Shown: piece by piece, positions 1-6,725 of the stretch
Numbering within the stretch: the first letter of the stretch is position 1
Layout of the letters: the number at the start of each line of letters is the position of its first letter
DNA from: Actinomycetota bacterium
Lineage (GTDB): Bacteria; Actinomycetota; UBA4738; HRBIN12
Assembly (NCBI GenBank): GCA_004366195.1
Contig: ML214183.1
Location: 1 to 8,307, forward strand
DNA: 8,307 bases
Reading direction: 5' to 3'
Notes under the pieces: generated by a model
The model's input: only the letters and a program-made list of their open reading frames with translations
Told to the model about the DNA's origin: nothing
Database searches by the model: none
Translations under genes and position numbers: made by a program

Positions 1-42
1 GTTCCATCTCATCTCCCTTGCGTTGCAGGCATCCTGAGGCCA

Positions 43-71
43 TGGACCGTTCCGCGCAACCCGGCTATCCT
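43..71 (+). promoter_or_regulatory. candidate promoter for the rodZ-like unit
   Basis: TGGACC at 43-48 and TATCCT at 66-71 are separated by 17 bases, a plausible -35/-10 pair of the actinobacterial TANNNT type. It lies about 108 bases upstream of the start at 179. The rest of 1-178 shows no convincing gene, only GC-rich sequence with short self-complementary stretches such as CCGCCGGCGG near 141. The match is by eye and weak, and any upstream gene lies outside the window. Confidence 0.22.
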
Positions 72-178
72 GAACCCGATACCCGATCTTCCGGCCGTCG
101 CGGCGGCGGGGATCCGGGTCTCGTGCGGCCCTTCCCCCAGCCGCCGGCGGCCGCCGGACGCATGCGTGGGAGGGGCGT

Positions 179-1171
179 ATGCAGGAGTGCCCGATCTGCG
201 GTTCGTCCCAGCTCGTCCCCGTGCACCACGGCGGGCCTCCCACGGATGGGAGCCTCGCGCTCGCGGGGACCGCCATCGACGAGTGGGTCTGCGGCGATTG
301 CGGCCGACGCTTCGAGCCGGATCGGCTCCGGACCCCCGAGGCCACGCTGATCCCGTTCCCCGGGACCGAGGTCGAGACCGAGCCCGACCCGGAGCCGTCC
401 ATCGACGCCGCCATCGACGACGGGCCGCCGACGAGCATCGGTGGCGTCCTGCGCCGGGCCCGAGAGCAACGCGGCCTGTCCATCGAGGACGTCTCGGAGG
501 CCACCGGCATCTGGCCGCGGGACCTTCGGGCTCTCGAGGAAGACGCCGCGGCCGAGGCCTTCCCGGGGATCGCGTACGCCCGCCTGTACCTGCGGGACTA
601 CGCGGGCTTCCTCGGGCTCGACCCCGAGCCGCTCCTCGCCGAGCACCGCGCGCTCCACGGCGACGGGGACGAGGCGCCCGTGCTCGAGCCGGTTCCCGAC
701 CCCCGGGCGCGCATCCGCGCGACGTGGCGCGCCCTCGCGACCGTCTCGGCGACCGTCCTCCTCGTCCTCCTCCTGGCGCCGCAGATCCGGCTCGGGGGCC
801 GAGACACGGCCGCAGCGCCCTCGCGGGCGCCCCACGCTGACACCGCGAGCGCTGCCGAGCTCGGAGCGCCGGTCGTGCGGGAGCCGCGCCGCATGCCGCC
901 GCGCGTGGATCACCTGCGGATCGTGCTCGAGCTGCGCGAGCCGTGCTGGATCGGCGCGACCGTGGATGGCGAGCGCACCGTGAGCCGGACCGCCGCCCCG
1001 GGCGAGCGGATCGTCCTGCGGGGCGAGCGCGAGGTGCAGCTCGTCCTCGGCAACGGCGGCGGCGTGGCGCTGCGCGTGAACGGGCAGCGGGTGCCCACCG
1101 GCGAGCACGGCGAGGTCGTCCGCCTCACGTTCCGGCTCCACGACGGGGTGGTGAGGACGGAGCGTGCCTGA
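179..1171 (+). CDS. RodZ-like membrane protein with zinc ribbon, XRE-type HTH and DUF4115-like domain
   Basis: This is a 330-residue protein. A CPIC/CGDC pair (C4, C7, C38, C41) forms a likely N-terminal zinc ribbon. Residues about 86-150 form an XRE/HTH_25-type helix-turn-helix with the RodZ-family pattern G..LRRARE.RGLSIEDV, then ALEED, then FPGIAYARLYLRDYAGFLGL. A single hydrophobic segment at about 184-200 should cross the membrane. The C-terminal part (about 245-328) resembles the RodZ C-terminal domain (DUF4115), with CWIGATVDG and LGNGGGVALRVNGQRV. In RodZ proteins the HTH is cytoplasmic and links the cell-shape or cell-wall machinery to the membrane, while the C-terminal domain is outside. 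The zinc ribbon in front of the HTH is not part of classical RodZ. GGGAGGGG at 168-175 supports the ATG at 179. The end overlaps the next gene by 8 bases. The domain architecture is clear; a role in cell shape is inferred from the family. Confidence 0.92.
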   Translation: MQECPICGSSQLVPVHHGGPPTDGSLALAGTAIDEWVCGDCGRRFEPDRLRTPEATLIPFPGTEVETEPDPEPSIDAAIDDGPPTSIGGVLRRAREQRGLSIEDVSEATGIWPRDLRALEEDAAAEAFPGIAYARLYLRDYAGFLGLDPEPLLAEHRALHGDGDEAPVLEPVPDPRARIRATWRALATVSATVLLVLLLAPQIRLGGRDTAAAPSRAPHADTASAAELGAPVVREPRRMPPRVDHLRIVLELREPCWIGATVDGERTVSRTAAPGERIVLRGEREVQLVLGNGGGVALRVNGQRVPTGEHGEVVRLTFRLHDGVVRTERA

Positions 1172-2024
1172 GGCGACGAGCGTCGGGGCGCTCTACCTCG
1201 AGCGCCTGAGCGAGCGCGACCTGCGGCTCCTCGGAGAGGACGGGGAGGGCGCCGCGCGCTTGCGCGCGGCGCCCGAACGGATCCTGGAGCGGATCGGCTC
1301 CCCCGAGGTCTACGACGCCCTCTTCGCGCCATGGGTGGAGGAGCCCTTCGTGCTCGCGAGCCCCCTGCTCGTGTTCGCTGTGCTCCTCGCGCAGAGCGCC
1401 CGCGAGCTCGCGGAGCGCGGCCACATCCGCGAGTGGATCGGACCCGGCCGCCGCGTGCCGGTCTTCGACGTGGAGGGACCCCGCGCGTTCGCCGAGGATC
1501 CCCTCCGCCGGCTGTTCCTCGCCGAGGTCCTCGCCTCGTACACGCACGTCGCGAGCGGCAGCCTGCTCGTACGGACGCGGCGAGGCTGGGCGCGGCGCCG
1601 GTTCAGCGAGCTCGACCCGCTGCGCCTCGCCGAGCTCGTGGAGGTCGTGCCCCCGGCCGAGCGCCCGATCGTCTACCGACGGCTCGGCGACCTCGCGCTG
1701 TTCCTCACCGGGGTCTTCCCCGACCACGTCGACGCGCGGCTGTTCCGCCCGGTCCAGGTGGAGCGCCTCACGCACCTCCTCGGCCTGGAGCTGCCGGAGC
1801 CCGACGGCGCCCTCGGCCTGCTCGAGCGGCTCGGGCGCCACGCCTACGGCAGGGCGGCCGAGGCCGTCGGCCTCGCCCCCCGCGGACCTGCTGCGCCGTC
1901 CCCGACGGGGCTCGCGGCGGTCCTGCTCGAGATGCCCGAGCGCTTCGCGGACGCCCGGCGCCTCCTGTTCGCCCTCACCGAGCGGCACCTGTTCCCCCAG
2001 CGCGAGCGCTGGTTCGGCCGGTGA
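1164..2024 (+). CDS. hypothetical protein coupled to the RodZ-like gene
   Basis: I do not recognise the family of this 286-residue protein. The start is a GTG at 1164 inside the last codons of the preceding gene, with GAGG at 1153-1156 seven bases ahead. The two are therefore probably co-translated. The protein is rich in Leu, Arg and Glu and looks mostly helical. It has no signal peptide. The one short hydrophobic stretch (about 61-77, FVLASPLLVFAVLLAQ) is bordered by charged residues and looks more like a buried helix than a membrane span. Conserved-looking segments are WIGPGRRVPVFDVEG (about 91-105), FLAEVLASYTHVASGSLLVR (about 118-137) and YRRLGDLALFLTGVFPDHVD (about 171-190). Codon use matches the neighbours. 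It ends 3 bases before the stop of the convergent glnE. The link to the RodZ-like protein rests only on the coupled arrangement. Confidence 0.85.
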   Translation: MPEATSVGALYLERLSERDLRLLGEDGEGAARLRAAPERILERIGSPEVYDALFAPWVEEPFVLASPLLVFAVLLAQSARELAERGHIREWIGPGRRVPVFDVEGPRAFAEDPLRRLFLAEVLASYTHVASGSLLVRTRRGWARRRFSELDPLRLAELVEVVPPAERPIVYRRLGDLALFLTGVFPDHVDARLFRPVQVERLTHLLGLELPEPDGALGLLERLGRHAYGRAAEAVGLAPRGPAAPSPTGLAAVLLEMPERFADARRLLFALTERHLFPQRERWFGR

Positions 2025-2027
2025 GGC

Positions 2028-4679
2028 TCAGTCCACCTCCCGGAAGACCCGCAGCATCGCGCGGCGCGCCCGTCGCGTGATGCGCAGGTAGTCCTCCAGG
2101 AAGGCGCGGCGCGGGTACTCCTCGTACCCGAGCCGGCGAGCCAGGGCCACCTGCTCATCCGGCGAGGGCGGGAGGGCCTCGGCGCGGACGCGCCGGTCCA
2201 TCTCGAGCGCGTTCTTCACGTCCGAGCAGAGCACGAAGGCCTCGCCGAGGGCGTGGGCCACCGGCTCCTCCATCAGGCCCGTCGCCGCCAGGGCCTCGAT
2301 CGCCTCCAGGGTCCGATGCGTGCGCACCTCGGGGTGCGCACCGCCGTGCCGGAGCAGCGAGAGCTCCACCGCGAACTGCACGTCGGCGAGGGAACCGTGG
2401 CCGAGCTTGAAGTGGAAGACGGCGGCCTCCGGCGGGCGCACGCGCTCCCGCTCGATCCGCTCGCGCATCCGGACGATCTCCAGGGCCCGCTCCCGCGGCA
2501 GGTGCTCGGGGTAGGCGACGTCGCGGGCCAGGGACACGAAGCGTCGGCCGAGGGCCTCGTCGCCGGCCACGAACCGGGCGCGGAGCAGCGCCTGGAACTC
2601 CCAGGTCGCCGCGTACCGCCCCCAGTACTCGAGGTAGGCGGCCAGGGAGCGGGCGAGGGGGCCGCTCCGCCCCTCCGGCCGCAGGTCGGCGTCGGGCTCC
2701 CACCCGGCCTCCCGGATGCCGGCGAGCACGCGTTCGGCCGCCTCGCTCGCGAGGCGGAGGTCCTCCGGGCCCTCGCCCTCGTAGACGAAGACGAGGTCGA
2801 GGTCGGAGGCGACGTTCAGCTCCTCGGCCCCGAGCTTCCCGAGGCCGATCGCCGCGAACGGGAGGCCGGGCGCGGCGGCCTCGACGGCCTCGGCCACCAC
2901 CGCGTCGGCCACCCGGGTGAGCGCGAGGCCCGCCTCCCGCGGCGGGAGCTCGCGGGCGGCCATGCGGGCGAGCACCGCCACCAGGCGCCCCCGCAGGTCC
3001 GGCTCGGGGCCCTCCCCGGCGAGCGCGAGGATGCGCGCCGGCCTGGCCACCAGGAGGTCGGTGGCGAAGGACGAGGCCTCCACGAGGTGGGCGAGGCGCC
3101 TGGCGACCGACGGGTCCCGCGCGAGGGCCTCGGCCACGCGGGGCTCGCTGAGGGCGGCCGAGGCCACCCGCTCCAGCCGCACCAGCGCGGCGTCCGGCTG
3201 CGCCCCGAGGGCGAGCGCCGGCGCCATCACCGGGAACAGGTGCGCGAGCACGGCGCCGAGGCGCGAAGCGGGGTCGACGAGCTGCCGCAGGATCTCGTAG
3301 GAGCCCTCCGGGTCGGCGAAGCCGAGCCCTTCGAGCAGCTCGACGGTGGCCGCCCGGTCCACCCCCGGACGGGGCGGCGTCGGCCCGGCGAAGGCCTCGA
3401 GGAGCGGACGGTAGAAGAGGCGCTCGTGCAGGCCGCGGACGATGCGGGTCACCCGCTCGTGCTCGGCGGCCAGGGCGTCGGCATCGGCGAGGCCCATCGA
3501 GCGCGCGATCCGGTTCCGCGACGTGCGATCCTCCGGGAGCTCGTGGGCGCGCAGGTCGCGGACCATCTGCAGCCGGTGCTCCAGGGTCCGCAGGAACCGG
3601 TAGGCGTCCGCGAGCGCCGCAGCGTCGTCCTCGGCCACGTAGCCGTACTCGGCGAGGGCGCCGAGGGCCCGGAGGGTGTTCGGCTCGCGCAGGCGCTCGT
3701 CGCGGCGCCCGTGGACGATCTGCAGGAGCTGGACGGCGAACTCCACGTCCCGGATGCCGCCCCGGCCCCGCTTGACCTCCGAGCCCTCGCGGCCCCGGGC
3801 CCGGACGTACTCCTCCAGGCGCACCTTGGTCCGGCGGACCTCCTCGATGGTGGCGGGCGGTAGGTGCTCGGGGTAGACGACGGGGGCGACCGCCTCCAGG
3901 AACGCCGCACCCAGCTCGGGCTCCCCGGCCACCGGCCGGGCCCGGATGAGCGCCTGCCGCTCCCAGACCGCGGCCTGTTCCCGGTAGTAGGCGCGCATCG
4001 CCTCCAGCGAGCGGCTGAGCGCCCCGCCTCGACCGCCCGGGCGGAGGGTGGGGTCCACGCGGAGCGCGATGCCCTCGGCCGTCGGCTCGGCGAGGAGCCG
4101 GATCAGCTCGGCCGCCCGGCGCTCGGCCTCCTCCTGGCGCTCCGCGCCGCCCCCCGCGTGGACGAAGAGCAGGTCCACGTCGCTCGCGTAGTTGAGCTCG
4201 GCGCCGCCGAGCTTCCCGAGGGCCACGACGGCGAGCCCCTCCGGCGCCGCCGTGCGGCATGCGAGCGCGAGGCACGCCTCGGCCACGGCCGTGATCTCGG
4301 CCACGACCTCCTCGAACGGCGCGCCCCCGAGGTCCCGGGCGGCGACCCGCAGCATCGCCCGGCGCCGGAAGCGGCGCAGCCCGTCCTCGACGCCGAGGCG
4401 GCGGACGTCCTCGGCGAGCTCGGCCTGCAGATCCTCCAGCGCGCGGGGCCGGAGGTCGGCGAGGGCCGCCGTCTCCTCGGGGTGGCGCACGAGCAGGTCG
4501 GCGGCGGCCGTCGAGAAGCCGAGGAGGCGCACCGCGGCGAGCAGCACGTCCTCGCGCTCCAGGATCGCTCGGGCCCGGCGGTCCTCCCCCACCCGCGAGA
4601 GCGCGACCCGCGCGAGGTCCGGATCGGGCGCGAGTGCCAGCGTCCGGCCGAGGGTCTCGGGGTCGAGCACACCCACCAC
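2028..4679 (-). CDS. glnE: GlnE, bifunctional glutamine synthetase adenylyltransferase/adenylyl-removing enzyme
   Basis: GlnE attaches AMP to a tyrosine of dodecameric glutamine synthetase, lowering its activity, and removes it again. The protein has 883 residues, shorter than E. coli GlnE (about 945) and mycobacterial GlnE (about 1000), but has both nucleotidyltransferase halves. In the N-terminal half ALGKLGGAELNYASDVDLLF (about 153-172; D167, D169) is followed by LRPGGRGGAL (about 212-221) and KRGRGGIRDVEFAVQ (303-317). In the C-terminal half GLGKLGAEELNVASDLDLVF (612-631; D626, D628) is followed by DLRPEGRSGPLARS (about 665-678) and the altered motif GHGSLADVQFAVE (760-772). In E. coli the N-terminal half removes AMP and the C-terminal half adds it. 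Several in-frame GTG codons sit at the start (4679, 4676, 4670). The longest frame is kept and numbered here, but GAGG at 4685-4682 is better spaced for 4676. It is the last gene of a minus-strand unit, 4 bases after the stop of the membrane gene before it. Confidence 0.97.
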   Translation of the reverse strand: MVGVLDPETLGRTLALAPDPDLARVALSRVGEDRRARAILEREDVLLAAVRLLGFSTAAADLLVRHPEETAALADLRPRALEDLQAELAEDVRRLGVEDGLRRFRRRAMLRVAARDLGGAPFEEVVAEITAVAEACLALACRTAAPEGLAVVALGKLGGAELNYASDVDLLFVHAGGGAERQEEAERRAAELIRLLAEPTAEGIALRVDPTLRPGGRGGALSRSLEAMRAYYREQAAVWERQALIRARPVAGEPELGAAFLEAVAPVVYPEHLPPATIEEVRRTKVRLEEYVRARGREGSEVKRGRGGIRDVEFAVQLLQIVHGRRDERLREPNTLRALGALAEYGYVAEDDAAALADAYRFLRTLEHRLQMVRDLRAHELPEDRTSRNRIARSMGLADADALAAEHERVTRIVRGLHERLFYRPLLEAFAGPTPPRPGVDRAATVELLEGLGFADPEGSYEILRQLVDPASRLGAVLAHLFPVMAPALALGAQPDAALVRLERVASAALSEPRVAEALARDPSVARRLAHLVEASSFATDLLVARPARILALAGEGPEPDLRGRLVAVLARMAARELPPREAGLALTRVADAVVAEAVEAAAPGLPFAAIGLGKLGAEELNVASDLDLVFVYEGEGPEDLRLASEAAERVLAGIREAGWEPDADLRPEGRSGPLARSLAAYLEYWGRYAATWEFQALLRARFVAGDEALGRRFVSLARDVAYPEHLPRERALEIVRMRERIERERVRPPEAAVFHFKLGHGSLADVQFAVELSLLRHGGAHPEVRTHRTLEAIEALAATGLMEEPVAHALGEAFVLCSDVKNALEMDRRVRAEALPPSPDEQVALARRLGYEEYPRRAFLEDYLRITRRARRAMLRVFREVD

Positions 4680-4683
4680 CCCC

Positions 4684-5025
4684 TCACCGTCGCCGGACCC
4701 GGCGCTCGAGCAGCGTGAGCACCAGGAACGCCGGCACCGCGAGGGCAGCGAGCGCGAGGCCCCACACCGCGGCGTCGGCGAGCGCCCGCCGGTCGCCGAC
4801 CACGAGGCCGTGGAAGACCGCCACGATCCCGAGCAGCGCGGCGTACCCGCCGGCGGCGAGGCCGAGCAGGTACCGGACGAGGACCCGGGCAGGGATGGGC
4901 GCTCCGCGGTCGGGGCGCGGCACGGGCCACACCGCCGCCGCGACCGCCATCCCCGCGCACAGCAGGAACGCGGCGGCCGGCGCGACGAGCAGGCGGAGCT
5001 CGCTCAGCGCGAGAACGGCTCCCAC
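4684..5025 (-). CDS. small three-helix membrane protein, possibly DUF6256-like
   Basis: This is a 113-residue protein made mostly of three hydrophobic segments, at about 11-33, 52-75 and 84-106. It ends in a basic tail ERRVRRR, which by the positive-inside rule should be cytoplasmic. The frame stays open further upstream, to 5226, but that extension is arginine- and histidine-rich and is the shadow of the preceding gene. I therefore place the start at the GTG at 5025, 22 bases inside the end of the preceding gene. Only a weak CGGGG precedes it, so translation may depend on coupling. Its pattern of three helices, a charged tail and a DUF6186-like neighbour recalls actinobacterial DUF6256 proteins, but I recall that family only loosely. 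It sits directly ahead of glnE in the same transcription unit. Its function is unknown. Confidence 0.72.
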   Translation of the reverse strand: MGAVLALSELRLLVAPAAAFLLCAGMAVAAAVWPVPRPDRGAPIPARVLVRYLLGLAAGGYAALLGIVAVFHGLVVGDRRALADAAVWGLALAALAVPAFLVLTLLERRVRRR

Positions 5026-5219
5026 CCCCGCACGAACACGTGCCACCCGATCCAGAGCCACAGACCGAACAGCAGCCAGCGCCCGAGGACCGGCCGCATG
5101 GCGGCCCTGAGCATGTCGCTCATCGTCGGCCACGGCGGCCCGTGCAGCAGGCCGATGGCCTGCCAGGTGAAGAGCGCGGCGAAGATCAGGATCCAGCCGA
5201 CCACGGCCGTCGTCCGCAT
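5004..5219 (-). CDS. DUF6186-like small membrane protein
   Basis: This 71-residue protein starts with MRTTAVVGWILIFAALFTWQ, a hydrophobic first helix. A loop with PPWPTMSDMLRAAMRPVLGR follows, then a second helix ending WLWIGWHVFVRG. The tryptophan-rich WLWIGWH motif just before an Arg is typical of the DUF6186 family of tiny actinobacterial membrane proteins of unknown function. The ATG at 5219 is well supported: minus-strand GAGGGGG at about 5231-5225 lies 6 bases ahead. A longer frame continues upstream but its extra residues are the antisense shadow of the glutamine synthetase gene. It is the first gene of the unit ending in glnE, and shares a short promoter region with the divergent glnA. 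Confidence 0.82.
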   Translation of the reverse strand: MRTTAVVGWILIFAALFTWQAIGLLHGPPWPTMSDMLRAAMRPVLGRWLLFGLWLWIGWHVFVRGWEPFSR

Positions 5220-5247
5220 CCCGCACCCCCTCGCTCGGTCCGGACCC

Positions 5248-5253
5248 AGCCTA
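5248..5253 (-). promoter_or_regulatory. candidate -10 box for the DUF6186-like/glnE unit
   Basis: Read on the minus strand, this is TAGGCT preceded by GGG, a TANNNT-type actinobacterial -10 box. It would give a leader of about 20-25 bases before the ATG at 5219. With an 18-base spacer the -35 region would be TTACGG at 5277-5272, which falls on the symmetric site at 5263-5278. The match is by eye. Confidence 0.35.
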
Positions 5254-5262
5254 CCCGCGGAG

Positions 5263-5278
5263 TTAACGGGCCCGTAAC
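5263..5278. promoter_or_regulatory. candidate GlnR-type operator (TTAAC-N6-GTAAC) between divergent promoters
   Basis: TTAAC (5263-5267) and GTAAC (5274-5278) are direct pentamers separated by six bases. This resembles the actinobacterial GlnR box, described as GTNAC-N6-GAAAC, with about one mismatch per half. The centre, ACGGGCCCGT at 5266-5275, is also a perfect 10-base palindrome. The site is one of the few AT-containing islands here and lies over or beside the expected -35 regions of both divergent promoters. GlnR regulates glnA and related nitrogen genes in actinomycetes. The repeat is visible; binding by GlnR is inferred. Confidence 0.45.
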
Positions 5279-5299
5279 CGCGCCGGGCTCCGTCTCGGC

Positions 5300-5305
5300 T
5301 ACCCT
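5300..5305 (+). promoter_or_regulatory. candidate -10 box for glnA
   Basis: TACCCT is preceded by GGC and lies about 30 bases ahead of the glnA start at 5335, a normal position for a TANNNT-type -10 box. No good -35 hexamer is visible; the expected position is just downstream of the GlnR-like repeat. That arrangement fits an activator-dependent promoter, but this is inference. Confidence 0.35.
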
Positions 5306-5334
5306 TCGGTCGTCCGCACACCGAGGAGATGCCG

Positions 5335-6614
5335 ATGCCGCTCACCCCCGAGGCCGAGTACGTGCTCCGCACCGTCGAGGAGCGCGGGATCCGCTTCATC
5401 CGCCTGTGGTTCACCGACGTCCTCGGGTTCCTGAAGGCCTTCACCATCACGTCGCAGGAGCTGGAGGGGGCCTTCGCCGAGGGGATGGGCTTCGACGGCT
5501 CGTCCATCGACGGCTTCTCGCGGATCGAGGAGTCCGACATGGTCGCGGTCCCCGACCCGAGCACCTTCCAGCTGATCCCCTGGAAGACCGAGGCGCAGGT
5601 AGCGCGGATGTTCTGCGACGTCCTGAACACCGACGGCACGCCGTTCGAGGGCGACCCCCGGTACGTGCTGAAGCGCCAGCTCGCGAGGGCGGCCGAGCTC
5701 GGCTACACGTTCTACGTCGGGCCGGAGCTCGAGTACTTCTACTTCCGCAGCCCCGACGACCCCCGGTTCCTCGACCAGAGCGGGTACTTCGACGAGACCC
5801 CCCTCGACGTCGCGACCGACTGGCGCAAGCGGACGGTGACGTACCTCGAGTCCATGGGGATCCCCGTCGAGTACGTGCACCACGAGGTCGCGCCGAGCCA
5901 GCACGAGATCGACCTCCGCTACACCGACGCCCTCACGATGGCGGACAACGTCATGACCTACCGCCTCACCGTGAAGGAGGTCGCGCAGGAGTTCGGGATC
6001 TACGCCACGTTCATGCCGAAGCCGGTCATGGGCGTGAACGGCAGCGGGATGCACACCCACCAGTCCCTGTTCCGGGGTGACCGGAACGCCTTCTTCGACC
6101 CGGACGACGAGTACCACCTCTCGAAGGTGGCGAAGCACTACATCGCCGGGATCCTGCGGTACGCGCCGGAGATCACGCTCGTCACGAACCAGTGGGTGAA
6201 CTCCTACAAGCGGCTCGTGCCGGGCTACGAGGCGCCGGTCTACGTGTGCTGGGCGCGGGTGAACCGCGGCGGATCGAGTACCGCTCGCCGGACCCGGCGT
6301 GCAACCCGTACCTCGCGTTCGCCGTGATGCTCGCCGCCGGCCTCGCCGGGATCGAGAACGAGGAGGAGCTGCCCCCGGAGGCCTCCAACAACATCTTCGA
6401 GATGACGGACGAGGAGCGCCGGGCCGCCGGGATCCGCTCGCTCCCCGAGGACCTCTACGAGGCGATCGAGCTCGCCGCCTCCTCCAAGCTGCTGCGGGAC
6501 GCGCTCGGCGAGCACGTGCACGAGTTCCTGATCCGGAACAAGCGACAGGAGTGGGACGCGTACAAGGCTTACGTGACGCCGTACGAGCTGGAGCGGTACC
6601 TGCCGATCCTGTAG
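5335..6614 (+). pseudogene. glnA: GlnA2-type glutamine synthetase (class I), disrupted by a frameshifting deletion
   Basis: Glutamine synthetase family enzymes join ammonia, or in some GlnA2-like members an amine, to glutamate using ATP. The first part (residues 1-311) is canonical: FTDVLGFLK and FDGSSIDGF in the N-terminal domain, then metal ligands in GPELEYF (E131, E133), HHEVAPSQHEID (E184, E191) and MHTH (H240), then NQWVNSYKRLVPGYEAP. The frame runs to a stop at 6325-6327. From about 6273 the next frame continues the family with RIEYRSPDPACNPYLAFAVM and ends YELERYLPIL at a TAG. Between them the NRSALxRVP...K stretch, about 16 codons, is missing. Restoring 49 bases gives about 442 residues, matching mycobacterial GlnA2 (446). 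The usual adenylylation Tyr is Phe (codon 6396-6398). I prefer the ATG at 5335: GAGGAG at 5323-5328 directly abuts the alternative ATG at 5329 but is 6 bases from 5335. Either a true broken gene or an assembly error. Confidence 0.88.
6268..6272 (+). other. frameshift and deletion junction inside glnA
   Basis: The upstream frame is correct through CGC at 6265-6267 (Arg of VNR) and the downstream frame is correct from ATC at 6273 (Ile of RIEYR). Only five bases, GGCGG, lie between, where family members have about 18 codons. The missing length must be 1 modulo 3, most likely about 49 bases. The repetitive CCGCGGCGG at the junction could have allowed slippage or misassembly. Confidence 0.8.
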
Positions 6615-6618
6615 CGCA

Positions 6619-6683
6619 CGGACCGGGCGGCGCATCCGCGGGGCGCCGGTGCGCCACCACGGCGGGTGGCGCGGCCCGGTCCG
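6619..6683. terminator. branched inverted-repeat structure after glnA, terminator-like without a T-run
   Basis: CGGACCGGGC (6619-6628) pairs perfectly with GCCCGGTCCG (6674-6683). Inside it, GGCGC (6629-6633) pairs with GCGCC (6643-6647), and GCGCCACC (6651-6658) pairs with GGTGGCGC (6665-6672) around a six-base loop. The three stems are compatible and would make a three-way junction starting 5 bases after the glnA stop. No run of T follows, so if it terminates transcription it is of the GC-rich type without a U-tract. High GC content makes such pairing easier by chance. Confidence 0.4.
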
Positions 6684-6690
6684 GCTCCGG

Positions 6691-6696
6691 TATCGT
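6691..6696 (+). promoter_or_regulatory. candidate -10 box for the hemerythrin-like gene
   Basis: TATCGT is preceded by CCGG and lies about 30 bases before the ATG at 6726, just beyond the inverted-repeat structure. No recognisable -35 hexamer is present. The call rests on position and the TANNNT form only. Confidence 0.3.
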
Positions 6697-6725
6697 CGCG
6701 GTTCCGCATCCGAGGTGAGGATCCG

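Noticed and set aside
65..1141. Minus-strand open frame of 358 codons opposite the RodZ-like gene
   Set aside because: Compositionally biased shadow; the plus strand has clear zinc ribbon, HTH, membrane and DUF4115-like features plus a ribosome binding site.
2253..3863. Long plus-strand open frame of 536 codons opposite glnE
   Set aside because: Its translation is low-complexity, rich in Arg, Gly, Glu and His, and it is the exact antisense of well-conserved glnE motifs; long shadow frames are normal at this GC content.
5026..5226. N-terminal extension of the three-helix membrane protein
   Set aside because: The extra residues are Arg/His-rich, and this stretch encodes the DUF6186-like protein in another frame with a strong ribosome binding site.
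6268..6327. C-terminal tail of the truncated glutamine synthetase as a genuine alternative end
   Set aside because: The tail is an Arg/Ser/Thr-rich out-of-frame reading, while the neighbouring frame encodes the conserved RIEYRSPDPACNPY segment, so this is frameshift noise.
6619..6683. tRNA or other known structured RNA
   Set aside because: The branched fold lacks a 7-base acceptor stem, a TTC-type T-loop sequence, and any recognisable anticodon arm.
6666..6725. Upstream in-frame start for the hemerythrin-like gene
   Set aside because: The extra 20 residues overlap the inverted-repeat structure and promoter candidate, and the ribosome binding site points to the ATG at 6726.
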